In this document: positions 55,438-64,000 of the stretch, piece by piece | Numbering within the stretch: the first letter of the stretch is position 1 | Layout of the letters: every line of letters starts with the position of its first letter | NCBI RefSeq assembly: GCF_014203955.1 | Contig: NZ_JACHKA010000001.1 | Location: forward strand, 4,128,001 to 4,192,000 | Length of the DNA: 64,000 nt | Direction: 5' to 3' | DNA from: Sphingobium lignivorans | GTDB lineage: Bacteria; Pseudomonadota; Alphaproteobacteria; Sphingomonadales; Sphingomonadaceae | Translations under genes and position numbers: made by a program | The notes under the pieces: model-generated | Databases searched by the model: none | Told to the model about the DNA's origin: nothing | The model's input: only the letters and a program-made list of their open reading frames with translations

Positions 55438-56058
55438 ATGCCCAACACTACTGTCATCGCCGCATTGACGGCGTTTGGACTCATGTCGTCCACTCTCGCG
55501 CTGGCTGAAGTCACGGATACTTCGCCGGCCGTCTTCGAGGTTCCTGCTACTGTGAACGCGCCAGCCGCGCTTCCGGTTCCGGTTGAGCCCGATACGTCTC
55601 TTTCGTCCGATGCGGGCTTCTCGCCGCTCGCGGATCCCGAGCAGCCCGACAGCCTGCCGGAACTGGTCGCCGCCGTCGATGAGCGGGGCGCCCTGAGCGA
55701 AGACGAGCATTGCCTCGCGACCGCCATTTATTACGAAGCGCGCAGTGAGAGCCTGTCCGGCCAGCTTGCCGTCGCCAATGTCGTCCTGCAGCGCGCCAAG
55801 TCTGGCCGCTTCCCCACCAGCCTGTGCGGCGTGGTGACTCAGCCCGGCCAGTTCAGTTTCGTGCGCAGCGGTCGCCTGCCCGACGCGCCCGAGACGGCGC
55901 CCCAGTGGCGCACCGCCAAGGCCATCGCCGAGATCGCGATGGAAGGCAGCTGGGAAAATCCCGTGCAGGGCGCTCTCTTTTTCCACAGCACCCGGGTTCA
56001 GCCGGGCTGGAACCGGGCGAAGCTGACGCGCATCGGGGGCCATGTCTTCTACCGATAA
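55438..56058 (+). CDS. SleB-type cell wall hydrolase (Hydrolase_2)
   Basis: A 206-residue exported enzyme. A signal peptide (residues 1-23, ending LALAEV) and a Pro/Ala-rich linker precede the SleB/Hydrolase_2 domain: EDEHCLATAIYYEARSES holds the catalytic glutamate, LAVANVVLQRAKSGRFP and TQPGQFSF follow, and FFHSTRVQP is the C-terminal motif. It likely acts as a lytic transglycosylase on peptidoglycan. Preceded by a 175-bp gap. Confidence 0.9.
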   Translation: MPNTTVIAALTAFGLMSSTLALAEVTDTSPAVFEVPATVNAPAALPVPVEPDTSLSSDAGFSPLADPEQPDSLPELVAAVDERGALSEDEHCLATAIYYEARSESLSGQLAVANVVLQRAKSGRFPTSLCGVVTQPGQFSFVRSGRLPDAPETAPQWRTAKAIAEIAMEGSWENPVQGALFFHSTRVQPGWNRAKLTRIGGHVFYR

Positions 56059-56101
56059 GGCGGTCTTGCGGGGGCCGGATGCGTTCCGGCCCCTTGTTCT
56101 T

Positions 56102-56116
56102 GTTCCTGTCTTGTTC
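56102..56116. promoter_or_regulatory. Alphaproteobacterial LexA box ahead of mmcB
   Basis: GTTC-CTGTCTT-GTTC is an exact match to the GTTC-N7-GTTC operator bound by alphaproteobacterial LexA. It lies 12 bp before the mmcB ATG at 56129; an extra GTTC at 56096 makes a third half-site. mmcB is an SOS gene in Caulobacter, so LexA control is expected. Confidence 0.8.
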
Positions 56117-56128
56117 TAATCAGGGTCA

Positions 56129-56638
56129 ATGGATTTCGTTTCCGGCCCTGACCTTGTTCTCCAGACCGCATTGCTCGAGGGTACGGCCCCGGCAGTGACG
56201 CGCGGTGTCCTGCGCCTGTTCGCCCGGCATGATATTTTCGGCGTCGCGGAAGTGCCACTGCCCAACGGCCGGCGGCTCGACATCATGGCGGTGGACGCGC
56301 GCGGCAGCATCATCGCGGTGGAGATAAAGTGCAGCCGGGCGGATCTGCTCGGCGATGGCAAATGGCCGGATTATTTCGACTATTGCGACCGCTATTTCTG
56401 GGCGGTGCCGGCAGGGTTCGATCTCTCGCTGTTCGAGGGCGAGGCGCTCTGGCCGGGGCGCACCGGGCTCATCGTCGCGGATCAATATGATGCCGAGATC
56501 GTCCGGGCCGCGCCCAGCGAGCCGCTCAGCCCCGCGCGTCGCAAGGCGGAGGTCCAGCGCCTTGCCCGCCGCGCCGCCCGCCGCCTCGCGCAGCTGGCCG
56601 ATCCCGAGGGGCAGATACTCTGGGGCGAAGGCGCCTGA
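56129..56638 (+). CDS. mmcB: MmcB-family DNA repair protein
   Basis: A 169-residue protein. A PD-(D/E)xK nuclease-like core is visible: LPNGRRLDIMAVD and IIAVEIKCSRADLLGDGKWPDY carry the D...ExK pattern. Family members protect Caulobacter from mitomycin C and are LexA-controlled. The C-terminal helix is Arg/Ala-rich. The perfect LexA box immediately upstream supports its role in damage repair. Confidence 0.9.
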   Translation: MDFVSGPDLVLQTALLEGTAPAVTRGVLRLFARHDIFGVAEVPLPNGRRLDIMAVDARGSIIAVEIKCSRADLLGDGKWPDYFDYCDRYFWAVPAGFDLSLFEGEALWPGRTGLIVADQYDAEIVRAAPSEPLSPARRKAEVQRLARRAARRLAQLADPEGQILWGEGA

Positions 56639-56829
56639 CGCCACGAGCCGGCTGCTCGCGCACCGGAATCCATGGACAAGCGCGCCGGAACATGCATCCA
56701 TGTCTGCAAAGGATGCAATCGCCAGCCCGGGCTCCCGGCCAATAGGGATAGGCTGCTGCCAATTCCCAACTTGGTATGTGGCCGGTCCGCCGCTTGCGGT
56801 CAGTCCGGCAAGAGTCAGGAGAGAGCGCC

Positions 56830-58773
56830 TTGAATCAGACCGTCTATCCCGTTTCCGCCGAATGGCGGCAAAGAGCCTATGTCGACGCGGAGGCTTATGC
56901 CCGCCTCTATGCGCAGTCCCTCAGCGATCCGGAGGGCTTCTGGCGGGAGCAGGCGCAGCGGCTGGACTGGATACGGCCCTTCACCCAGGTCAAGGATACG
57001 AGCTTCGACGAGGCCGATTTCGGCATCCGCTGGTTCGCGGACGGCAGCCTGAACATCGCCGCGAATTGCCTCGATCGCCATCTGGAGACGCAGGGCGATG
57101 TGCCGGCCATTCTCTGGGCAGGCGACGATCCGGCCGAGAGCCGCACGATCACATATCGCGAGCTGCATGCGGAAGTCTGCCGCTTCGCCAATGTGCTGAA
57201 GGCCAAGGGTGTCCGCAGGGGCGATCGCGTCACCATCTACATGCCGATGATTCCCGAGGCGGCGATGGCGATGCTGGCCTGCGCGCGCATTGGCGCCATT
57301 CACAGTGTGGTGTTCGCCGGCTTCTCGCCGGAGAGCCTGGCGGGACGCGTCACCGACTGCGATTCGAGCGTCATCATCACGGCCGACGAGGGCCTGCGCG
57401 GTGGGCGGAAGATCCCGCTCAAGGCCAATGTCGACGAGGCGCTGGGCCATTGCACGGCGTGCGCGACGGTCATCGTCGTGCGGCGCACCGGCGGCCCGGT
57501 GACCATGGTGCCCGGCCGGGACCACTGGTATCATGAGTTGCGCGAGAGCGTGCCCGCGGATTGCCCGGCCGTGGAGATGGGCGCGGAAGACCCGCTGTTC
57601 ATTCTCTACACGTCCGGGTCCACCGGAAAGCCCAAGGGCGTGCTGCACACGACGGGCGGCTATCTGCTCTGGGCGGCGCTCACCCATCATGTCGTGTTCG
57701 ATTACAAGCCGGGCGAGATCTACTGGTGCGCGGCGGACATCGGCTGGGTCACGGGGCACAGCTACATCGTCTACGGCCCGCTCGCCAACGGCGCGACGAC
57801 CGTGATGTTCGAGGGCGTCCCCACCTACCCCGATTTCAGCCGCTTCTGGCAAGTGGTGGACCAGTTCGGGGTGAACATCTTCTACACCGCGCCCACCGCG
57901 ATCCGCGCGCTCATGCGCGAGGGCGACGAATGGGTCCGCAAGGCCAGCCGCAGCTCGCTGCGCCTGCTGGGATCGGTCGGCGAGCCGATCAATCCGGAGG
58001 CGTGGGAATGGTATTATTCCGTGGTGGGCGAGCGTCGTTGCCCGATCATGGACACATGGTGGCAGACGGAGACCGGCGGGCACATGATCACCCCGCTGCC
58101 CGGCGCCATCCCGCTCAAGCCGGGCAGCGCTTCGCGGCCCTTCTTCGGCGTGCAGCCGCAGGTCGTCGATCCGGAGGGTCGTGTCCTGGAAGGCGCCGTG
58201 GAAGGCAATCTCGTCATTGCGGACAGCTGGCCGGGGCAGATGCGTACTGTCTGGGGCGATCATGAGCGCTTCTTCCAGACCTATTTCTCCACCTATCCCG
58301 GCAAATATTTTACCGGGGACGGCTGCCGGCGCGATGCGGACGGGGATTACTGGATCACCGGCCGCGTGGACGACGTCATCAACGTCTCGGGCCATCGCAT
58401 GGGCACGGCGGAAGTCGAGAGCGCGCTCGTCGCTCATGCCAAGGTCGCCGAAGCTGCCGTTGTGGGTATGCCCCATGACATCAAGGGCCAGGGCATTTAT
58501 GCCTATGTGACGCTCAATGCGAACGAGGAAGGGGATGATGCGCTGCGCGCCGAGCTGGTGCGCTGGGTGCGTCATGAGATCGGCCCGATCGCGACGCCGG
58601 ACGTCATCCAGTTCGCCCCTGCCCTGCCCAAGACCCGCTCGGGCAAGATCATGCGCCGCATCCTGCGCAAGATCGCGGAGGATGCGGTGGACCAGCTGGG
58701 CGATATCTCCACGCTCGCCGATCCGGGCGTGGTCGATCATCTCGTGGCGAACCGGCATCGCGCCATCGCCTGA
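56830..58773 (+). CDS. acs: Acetyl-CoA synthetase
   Basis: A 647-residue Acs that activates acetate via acetyl-AMP; matches the 652-residue E. coli enzyme. [23 protein letters not shown] is the P-loop, [12 protein letters not shown] the hinge/A5 motif, and [20 protein letters not shown] and [13 protein letters not shown] the C-terminal motif with the acetylated regulatory lysine. I chose the TTG at 56830, preceded by AGGAGAGA; the frame from 56776 is extra. Confidence 0.96.
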   Translation: MNQTVYPVSAEWRQRAYVDAEAYARLYAQSLSDPEGFWREQAQRLDWIRPFTQVKDTSFDEADFGIRWFADGSLNIAANCLDRHLETQGDVPAILWAGDDPAESRTITYRELHAEVCRFANVLKAKGVRRGDRVTIYMPMIPEAAMAMLACARIGAIHSVVFAGFSPESLAGRVTDCDSSVIITADEGLRGGRKIPLKANVDEALGHCTACATVIVVRRTGGPVTMVPGRDHWYHELRESVPADCPAVEMGAEDPLFILYTSGSTGKPKGVLHTTGGYLLWAALTHHVVFDYKPGEIYWCAADIGWVTGHSYIVYGPLANGATTVMFEGVPTYPDFSRFWQVVDQFGVNIFYTAPTAIRALMREGDEWVRKASRSSLRLLGSVGEPINPEAWEWYYSVVGERRCPIMDTWWQTETGGHMITPLPGAIPLKPGSASRPFFGVQPQVVDPEGRVLEGAVEGNLVIADSWPGQMRTVWGDHERFFQTYFSTYPGKYFTGDGCRRDADGDYWITGRVDDVINVSGHRMGTAEVESALVAHAKVAEAAVVGMPHDIKGQGIYAYVTLNANEEGDDALRAELVRWVRHEIGPIATPDVIQFAPALPKTRSGKIMRRILRKIAEDAVDQLGDISTLADPGVVDHLVANRHRAIA

Positions 58774-58827
58774 ACCGCCGCCGCGCGCGCCCGTCTGGTC
58801 CTGCCGGCGCGGCGCGCGCGAGGCGCG

Positions 58828-58856
58828 TTGACAAGATTTCAAGGTTGCGACATAAA
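58828..58856 (+). promoter_or_regulatory. Promoter of the glycine riboswitch transcript
   Basis: TTGACA (58828-58833), 17 bp, CATAAA (58851-58856). The -35 is a perfect consensus. Transcription from about 58864 would begin 15 bases before the first aptamer. Confidence 0.75.
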
Positions 58857-58878
58857 ATTACGGTCCGCCATGACGCGA

Positions 58879-59061
58879 TCCGGGAGAGTCCGGGCCCGAT
58901 CAGTCAGGTCCGGCGCCGAAGGAGCAACCGGTCCCGGAAACTCTCAGGCACCAGGGACCGGATCGCCAGGACAGTCTGGAGAGAGGCGTCCGGCCAGGCG
59001 CCCACCGAAGGGGAACGGTCCGCGCCGCGGATCGACGCTCTCAGGTAACCGAACAGACGGG
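58879..59061 (+). ncRNA. Tandem glycine riboswitch
   Basis: Two glycine aptamers. Aptamer I: CGGGAGAGTC (58881), GCCGAAGGAGCAA (58915-58927), CTCTCAGGCACC (58941-58952). Aptamer II: CTGGAGAGA (58976-58984), CACCGAAGGGGAA (59003-59015), CTCTCAGGTAAC (59038-59049), ending GAACAGACGGG. All these boxes are the conserved cores of the class. No U-tract terminator follows, so control of translation (or a Rho-dependent mechanism) is likelier than an intrinsic terminator. Target: the amino-acid dehydrogenase gene below. Confidence 0.93.
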
Positions 59062-59085
59062 ACTACGCCTTCTGTGGAGAGGGTG

Positions 59086-59151
59086 ATGAGTCACGGCCTG
59101 CCCGGGAGTGTCCAGCCATGGCGAGAATCGCCGTCGTCGGTAGTGGAATAA
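59086..59151 (+). CDS. Possible short upstream ORF overlapping dadA
   Basis: ATG at 59086 with a purine-rich GGAGAGGG before it opens a 21-residue frame (MSHGLPGSVQPWRESPSS...) that ends at 59151, 34 bases into dadA in another frame. Translation could couple to dadA, whose own ribosome site (GGGAG, 59103-59107) is weaker. No known homologue; speculative. Confidence 0.25.
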   Translation: MSHGLPGSVQPWRESPSSVVE

Positions 59152-60329
59152 CAGGAATCACGTCGGCTTATGCGCTGGTCCGCGCGGGCCATGAGGTGAC
59201 GGTCATCGACCGGCATCGTTATCCCGCGATGGAGACATCCTTCGCCAATGGCGGCCAGCTCTCCGCCAGCAATGCGGAAGTGTGGAACAGCTGGGGCACG
59301 ATCCTCAAGGGCTTGCGCTGGATGACGCAGCCGTCCGCACCGCTGCTCCTCAATCCCCGCCCGAGCTGGCACAAGCTGAGCTGGCTTGCCGAATTCTGCG
59401 GGCAGATCGGCAATTATCGCGCGCACAGCATCCAGACGGCGCGCCTCGCCATCGCCGCGCGGGAGCATCTCTTCCGGGTGGCGGAGGAGGAGGACATCGC
59501 GTTCGATCTCGAGCGACGCGGCATCCTGCATGTCTATCATGATGCGGACGGCTTTCGTCAGGCCGATCGCGCCAATGCGCTGCTGCGCGAGGCGGGCCTG
59601 GATCGCTATCCGGTCACCCCGGCCGAGATCGCGCAGATCGAGCCGGCCCTGAACGGCACCTTCCATGGCGGCTTCTTCACCCCGTCGGACAGCACCGGCG
59701 ACATCCACAAGTTCACGCGCGGGCTTGCTGCGGCTTGCGAACGTCGCGGCGCCATACTCAGGCTCGGGGCGGGCGTGGAGCGGATCGTCGCGAGCGAGCG
59801 GGACGTGCGGCTGGAGCTGGCGGCGCCCGATGGCGGTACGCTCATCTGCGACCGGCTTGTCGTCTGCGCGGGCGTGGAAAGCCGACGGCTGGCCGCGCGC
59901 CTGGGGGATCGGGTCAACATCTATCCGGTCAAGGGCTATTCCATCACTGTCGCGCTCAATGACGAGGCGAGCCGCGCCGCCGCGCCCTGGGTCAGCCTGC
60001 TGGACGAAAGCGCCAAGATCGTGACCAGCCGGCTGGGTGCCGATCGCTTTCGGGTCGCTGGCACGGCGGAATTCAACGGCTACAACAGGGATATCCGGGA
60101 CGATCGCATCCGTCCTTTGATTGCCTGGACGCAGCGGCTGTTCCCGGGCGTGGAGACCGATGCGGTCGTCCCATGGGCGGGGTTGCGGCCGATGACGCCG
60201 TCCATGATGCCGGTGGTCCGCGCCGGGCGGAACCCGCGGGTGCTCTACAATACCGGGCACGGCCATCTCGGCTGGACGCTCTCGGCCGCGACGGCGGAAA
60301 TGCTGAGAGGGCTGCTCGACGGGGAATGA
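59118..60329 (+). CDS. dadA: D-amino acid dehydrogenase (DadA family)
   Basis: A 403-residue FAD-dependent DadA/GlyO-like dehydrogenase. The N-terminal VVGSGITGITSAYALVRAG is the dinucleotide motif, SFANGGQLSASNAEVWN the DadA signature, and VPWAGLRPMTPSMMPVV and LYNTGHGHLGWTLS the C-terminal FAD region. It oxidises D-amino acids such as D-alanine at the membrane; because the leader is a glycine riboswitch, glycine may be a substrate or inducer. ATG 59118 is the first start after an in-frame stop. Confidence 0.92.
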   Translation: MARIAVVGSGITGITSAYALVRAGHEVTVIDRHRYPAMETSFANGGQLSASNAEVWNSWGTILKGLRWMTQPSAPLLLNPRPSWHKLSWLAEFCGQIGNYRAHSIQTARLAIAAREHLFRVAEEEDIAFDLERRGILHVYHDADGFRQADRANALLREAGLDRYPVTPAEIAQIEPALNGTFHGGFFTPSDSTGDIHKFTRGLAAACERRGAILRLGAGVERIVASERDVRLELAAPDGGTLICDRLVVCAGVESRRLAARLGDRVNIYPVKGYSITVALNDEASRAAAPWVSLLDESAKIVTSRLGADRFRVAGTAEFNGYNRDIRDDRIRPLIAWTQRLFPGVETDAVVPWAGLRPMTPSMMPVVRAGRNPRVLYNTGHGHLGWTLSAATAEMLRGLLDGE

Positions 60330-60435
60330 GCCCGTCCGGGCGGAAGATGCCCGGCGCTCGTCCCGCCAAAGGTTGAACAGGCACGCGCAGATGTGACATG
60401 CTGGGGAGCCGATCCACCTCAGCCCAGGAACGATC

Positions 60436-61107
60436 TTGCTGTTTTTGTCCCGCTTTCTCCTCGCCCTGGTGGCCTTTCTCCTCCTGCCTCTCTCCGCTCT
60501 CCAGGCCCAGCCGGCTTCCGCCAGCCGGCCGACGCCGGGCTATGTGCGCGTCCGGCTGGAGACGAGCATGGGCAATATCGTGCTGGCGCTGGATGCGAAG
60601 CGGGCGCCGCTCACCACGAAGAACTTCCTCGTTTATGTGGATGACGGGCGGCTGGACGACACGACTTTCTATCGCGCCACGCGCCACAAGGGCGATCCGA
60701 AGACCGGCTTCGTCCAGGGCGGCATCGATACGGATGCGCGGCGCATCTATTTCCCGACCGTGCCGCTGGAGCCCACGGACAAGACGGGCATTCGCCATCT
60801 CGACGGCGTGATTTCCATGGCGCGGCACAAGGACCCGGATTCGGGCACCGGCAATTTCTCGATCCAGGTCGGCCCCAATCCCACGCTGGACGCCCGGCCC
60901 GGCTATCCCGGCTATGCCGCGTTCGGCCATGTCGTGGCGGGCATGGACGTGGTCAAGCGCATTCTCGCGCTGGATACATGCTGCGGGCGCGGCGTCATGT
61001 TCGGCCAGATGATCAAGAACCGGGTGACGATCGTCCGCGCGGTGCGGCTGGACGGCAAGCCCGCGCCGACCGGCGCGGTGAAGCCCTGGCTGATGCGCCG
61101 GAAATAG
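60436..61107 (+). CDS. Exported cyclophilin-type peptidyl-prolyl isomerase
   Basis: A 223-residue protein with a signal peptide (residues 1-25, LALVAFLLLPLSALQAQ) and a cyclophilin fold: VRLETSMGNIVLALDAKRAPLTTKNFL, GFVQGGID, ISMARHKDPDSGTGNFSIQV. It should act in the periplasm on outer-membrane or secreted proteins. It starts with TTG at 60436 after AGGAA. Paralogous to the isomerase at 23.3-24.2 kb. Ends before a convergent hairpin shared with the glutamate dehydrogenase gene. Confidence 0.9.
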   Translation: MLFLSRFLLALVAFLLLPLSALQAQPASASRPTPGYVRVRLETSMGNIVLALDAKRAPLTTKNFLVYVDDGRLDDTTFYRATRHKGDPKTGFVQGGIDTDARRIYFPTVPLEPTDKTGIRHLDGVISMARHKDPDSGTGNFSIQVGPNPTLDARPGYPGYAAFGHVVAGMDVVKRILALDTCCGRGVMFGQMIKNRVTIVRAVRLDGKPAPTGAVKPWLMRRK

Positions 61108-61113
61108 CGCAGC

Positions 61114-61155
61114 GGGAGGCACCGGCGCCGAACCCCGCCGGGGCCGGTGCCTCCC
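61114..61155. terminator. Bidirectional hairpin between convergent genes
   Basis: Arms GGGAGGCACCGGC (61114-61126) and GCCGGTGCCTCCC (61143-61155) pair perfectly over 13 bp with a 16-base loop. It lies in the 61-bp gap between the isomerase and the glutamate dehydrogenase gene. No T-run on either side. Confidence 0.5.
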
Positions 61156-61168
61156 GATGTATCGCCGC

Positions 61169-64000
61169 TTACCGGGCCAGCAGTGCCCGGGCCTGTCCGG
61201 TCAGTTCCGCCACCATCGCCGCGCTTGGGCCGGCGGCCGCCTGCGCGCGCGTGATGAGCTGGCGGAACTTGGCTACTGCGCCTTCGTTGCGCTCCAGCCA
61301 TTCCGCCACATAGGGGCCGGTTTCCTTGTAGCGCGCGCCGGCGAGGAAGGCGAGGCGCATCTGCTGGAGGTCGCGGGCGCTGCCGGCGACCAGCAGGCGT
61401 TCCCACGGGTCGGTCGGGCTCATCCGCGCCGCCAGTCCCTGCAGCCAGTCGATGCCGAGCGCTTCGCCCAGATGGGTGAAGGCGCCGGCCACCGCGACTT
61501 CGCCCTGGGCGAGGTCCTTGGCGAGCAGCGAGAGGCCGATCGCGCCGTCCATCTTCACCAGCAACACAGTCCGCGCCGCCAGGGCCTTGCTCACGCCCAG
61601 TTCGCTCAGCTCGGTCATCTGCGCGGTGGTCCGGCGCGCGGGCTCCGGCTGCAGCAGGCTGTCGACTTCCTTCACGAGCGTCGCCATTGGCGGGGTCAGC
61701 GCGGCGATCGCGTCGCTTGGCCGCATCGCGGCGGGCAGCGAGCGGTGAGCATCGCCGATATGCGCTGCCATCGCATTGGCGACCTGGCGATAGAGCGCGA
61801 GCCGTGCCTGCTCGCTCAGCTTCGCGGCGTCGATGTCGTCCCACAGGGCGCGCACGTCGAACAATTGCTCGGCAATGACGAAGGCCCGCGCGATCTCGTC
61901 GAGCGTGCAGCTTGCTTCCTCCGCCAGCGTGAAGGGCAGGATCACCCCCAGCCGGTTGACGATGCGGTTGGCGAGCTTGGTAGCGATGATCTCGCAGCGC
62001 AGCTGGTGCGCCTCGATCGCGTCGGCCTCCTCCTCCCGCATCCGGGGCGGGAAGGCACGGATGAGATCGCTGGTGAGCACCGGGTCGGAAGCAAGGTTGC
62101 TTTTCTCGATGGCGTCCTGAAGCGCCAGCTTCGCGGTGGAGAACAGCACGGCCAGTTCCGGCCGGGTGAGGCCGATGCCCTCGCCCGCGCGGCGCAGCAG
62201 TTCCTGGTCGCTGGCAAGGCCCTCCACCTTCCGGTCGAGATGGCCGCCATTTTCCAGTGTCGCGATCAGGCGCACATAGGATGCCAGATCGTCGGTGCCG
62301 CCCGCCTGCGCGATGGAGAGGCCGAGCGCTTGCAGGCGATTGTCCTCCAGCACGATCTCGGCGACGTCGTCGGTCATGTCGGCCAGCAGGGCATTGCGGG
62401 CCTCCTCGCTCAGGCGGCCCTCGGCCATTTCCTTGTTGAGCGCGATCTTGATGTTCACTTCATTGTCCGAGCAGTCGACGCCGGCCGAATTGTCGATGAA
62501 GTCGGTGTTGATCCGCCCGCCCCGCAGGGCGAAGGCGATGCGTCCGGCCTGGGTCACGCCCAGATTGGCGCCCTCGCCGATCACTTTGGTCCGCACGTCC
62601 TCGGCGTCGACACGCAGCCGGTCGTTGGCGCCGTCGCCCACGTCCGCGTTGTTCTGCCCGGCCGCCTTGATGTAGGTGCCGATGCCGCCGAACCAGATGA
62701 GGTCGCTTTCCGCGCGCAGCAGGGCGGAGATCAGCGCAGTCGGCTCCATCGATGTTTCGCTGGTTCCGACGATGGCCTGCATTTCCCGGCTGAGCGGGAT
62801 GCTCTTGAGCGAGCGCGGGAAGACGCCGCCGCCCTTCGAGATGAGCTTGCGGTCATAATCGTCCCAGCTTGAGCGGGGCAGCTTGAACAGCCGCGCCCGT
62901 TCCTTCCAGCTCGCCGCCGGATCGGGATCGGGATCGATGAAGATGTGGCGGTGGTCGAAGGTGGCGACCAGCTTGATCGCCTTGCTGAGCAGCATGCCGT
63001 TGCCGAACACGTCGCCGGACATGTCGCCCACGCCGATGACGCGCACGCTTTCCTTCTGCACGTCGATGCCCATTTCCGCGAAGTGGCGCTGCACGCTGAT
63101 CCAGGCGCCGCGCGCCGTGATGCCCATCGCCTTGTGGTCATAGCCGTTCGAGCCGCCGCTGGCGAAAGCATCGCCCAACCAGAAATCGCGCTCGATGGCG
63201 ATGGCGTTGGCGACGTCGGAGAAGGTCGCGGTGCCCTTGTCCGCCGCAACGACGAAATAGGGGTCCTCGCCGTCATGAATGACGACATTCTCGGGATGGA
63301 CCACCTCGCCCTTCACCAGATTGTCGGTGACGGAGAGCAGCGAGCGGATGAAGATCCGGTAGCTCTCCGTGCCTTCGGCCAGCCAGGCGTCGCGGTCCGC
63401 GGCGGGGTTGGGCAGCATCTTGGGATAGAAGCCGCCTTTGGCGCCGGTCGGCACGATGACGGCGTTCTTCACGCGCTGGGCCTTCATCAGTCCGAGGATC
63501 TCGGTGCGGAAGTCGTCGCGCCGATCGGACCAGCGCAGGCCGCCGCGTGCGACGCGCCCGGCGCGCAGGTGGATGCCTTCCACGCGCGGCGAATAGACCC
63601 AGATCTCGCGCCAGGGGAGCGGCCGGGGCAGGCCCGGCACTTGCGCGCTGTCGATCTTGAAGGCCAGCGCTTCCTGCGCGGCGGGCGAGAAGGCATTGGT
63701 GCGCAGCGTCGCGCAGATGACGGCGCGATAGAGGCGCAAGATGCGGTCGTCGTCCAGCCCGTTCACGCCCTCGAGCGCCGCGTCGATATCGGCATTCAGC
63801 GCGGCCGCCACGTCCTTGTTCCCGCCGCGCACCGGATTGTGCATGGCATGGAAGAGGTCGACCAGCATCCGCGCGATGCGCGCTTCCCGCCCGAGCGAAT
63901 CGACCACGGTGGACAGGCCGTAGGAGATGCCGGTCTGGCGCAGATAGCGGAAGATCGCGCGCAGGATGATGATGTCGCGCGGGCCGATGTCCGCCGTCAC
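61169..64000 (-). CDS. gdhZ: NAD-specific glutamate dehydrogenase, large type (C-terminal part)
   Basis: 943 residues are present; the 5' end is beyond the right edge, so the true protein should be the large ~1,600-residue (L_180) NAD-GDH of proteobacteria, which deaminates glutamate to 2-oxoglutarate. The catalytic region is seen in RGGLRWSDRRDDFRTEILGL and NAVIVPTGAKGGFYPK, and in NDADVGDGANDRLRV and GEGANLGVTQAGRIAFALRGG (NAD site). The sequence continues at 64000, so no start is assigned. Confidence 0.93.
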   Translation of the reverse strand: MTADIGPRDIIILRAIFRYLRQTGISYGLSTVVDSLGREARIARMLVDLFHAMHNPVRGGNKDVAAALNADIDAALEGVNGLDDDRILRLYRAVICATLRTNAFSPAAQEALAFKIDSAQVPGLPRPLPWREIWVYSPRVEGIHLRAGRVARGGLRWSDRRDDFRTEILGLMKAQRVKNAVIVPTGAKGGFYPKMLPNPAADRDAWLAEGTESYRIFIRSLLSVTDNLVKGEVVHPENVVIHDGEDPYFVVAADKGTATFSDVANAIAIERDFWLGDAFASGGSNGYDHKAMGITARGAWISVQRHFAEMGIDVQKESVRVIGVGDMSGDVFGNGMLLSKAIKLVATFDHRHIFIDPDPDPAASWKERARLFKLPRSSWDDYDRKLISKGGGVFPRSLKSIPLSREMQAIVGTSETSMEPTALISALLRAESDLIWFGGIGTYIKAAGQNNADVGDGANDRLRVDAEDVRTKVIGEGANLGVTQAGRIAFALRGGRINTDFIDNSAGVDCSDNEVNIKIALNKEMAEGRLSEEARNALLADMTDDVAEIVLEDNRLQALGLSIAQAGGTDDLASYVRLIATLENGGHLDRKVEGLASDQELLRRAGEGIGLTRPELAVLFSTAKLALQDAIEKSNLASDPVLTSDLIRAFPPRMREEEADAIEAHQLRCEIIATKLANRIVNRLGVILPFTLAEEASCTLDEIARAFVIAEQLFDVRALWDDIDAAKLSEQARLALYRQVANAMAAHIGDAHRSLPAAMRPSDAIAALTPPMATLVKEVDSLLQPEPARRTTAQMTELSELGVSKALAARTVLLVKMDGAIGLSLLAKDLAQGEVAVAGAFTHLGEALGIDWLQGLAARMSPTDPWERLLVAGSARDLQQMRLAFLAGARYKETGPYVAEWLERNEGAVAKFRQLITRAQAAAGPSAAMVAELTGQARALLAR

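Noticed and set aside
56815-58842. 675-codon frame opposite acetyl-CoA synthetase
   Set aside because: Shadow of acs; low-complexity basic sequence without a motif.
61157-62872. 571-codon plus-strand frame opposite the glutamate dehydrogenase
   Set aside because: Antisense shadow with no family motif.

Overview
The window is a GC-rich (roughly two-thirds GC) chromosomal segment of an alphaproteobacterium, almost certainly a sphingomonad (order Sphingomonadales). The gene content supports this: a SUF operon headed by an Rrf2 regulator, DUF6489, DUF1491 and MmcB proteins, CrtZ carotenoid hydroxylase, HemJ in place of HemG, ATGA-coupled operons and frequent TTG/GTG starts. The genus cannot be settled from sequence reading alone. 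I found no rRNA, tRNA, CRISPR array, insertion sequence or prophage. This is core genome, not an accessory island.

Layout. 1-4650 (minus strand): SUF Fe-S assembly operon, regulator-sufB-unknown-sufC-unknown-sufD-sufS (cut by the window edge), with a palindromic IscR-like operator at its head. 4.8-9.8 kb: GNAT, AraC regulator, a possible small RNA or attenuator, pyrD, a PfkB (adenosine-type) kinase, a ribbon-helix-helix protein and acetoacetyl-CoA reductase. 9.8-19.6 kb: hemH, a lone Tat-exported molybdenum hydroxylase, mrp, then hflK-hflC-degP envelope quality control and a HerA-like ATPase. 19.7-28.3 kb: queF, sseA-metC, a TorF-type porin, an exported PPIase, crtZ, and lgt-methyltransferase-pgeF. 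28.3-32 kb: Mla-type lipid transport (mlaE-mlaF-mlaD-lipoprotein). 32-38.6 kb: pepN, an SDR, a DMT transporter, threonine aldolase, kdsA.

38.7-54 kb is the replication-origin neighbourhood. The minus-strand run hemE, hemJ, nitroreductase, rho, terC, DUF6489, mnmE, mnmG, rsmG, parA, parB diverges from the plus-strand run ppsR, maf, aroE, coaE, dnaQ, hpf, ptsN. The 291-bp hemE/ppsR gap has DnaA boxes, an AT-richer segment and five GANTC (CcrM) sites, as expected for an alphaproteobacterial oriC. Two exact parS palindromes lie 6-9 kb away, in rsmG and between mnmG and mnmE, beside the parAB genes whose product binds them.

54-64 kb: thioesterase, DUF1491, SleB-type hydrolase, mmcB behind an alphaproteobacterial LexA box, acetyl-CoA synthetase, a tandem glycine riboswitch with a near-consensus promoter ahead of a D-amino-acid dehydrogenase, a PPIase, and the C-terminal part of the large NAD-dependent glutamate dehydrogenase.

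I do not see a convincing undescribed multi-gene system. The best leads are the two unknown proteins translationally coupled into the SUF operon, the structured leader or small RNA at 6411-6530, the glycine riboswitch (with an overlapping upstream ORF) on a D-amino-acid dehydrogenase, and the oriC/parS/GANTC arrangement.
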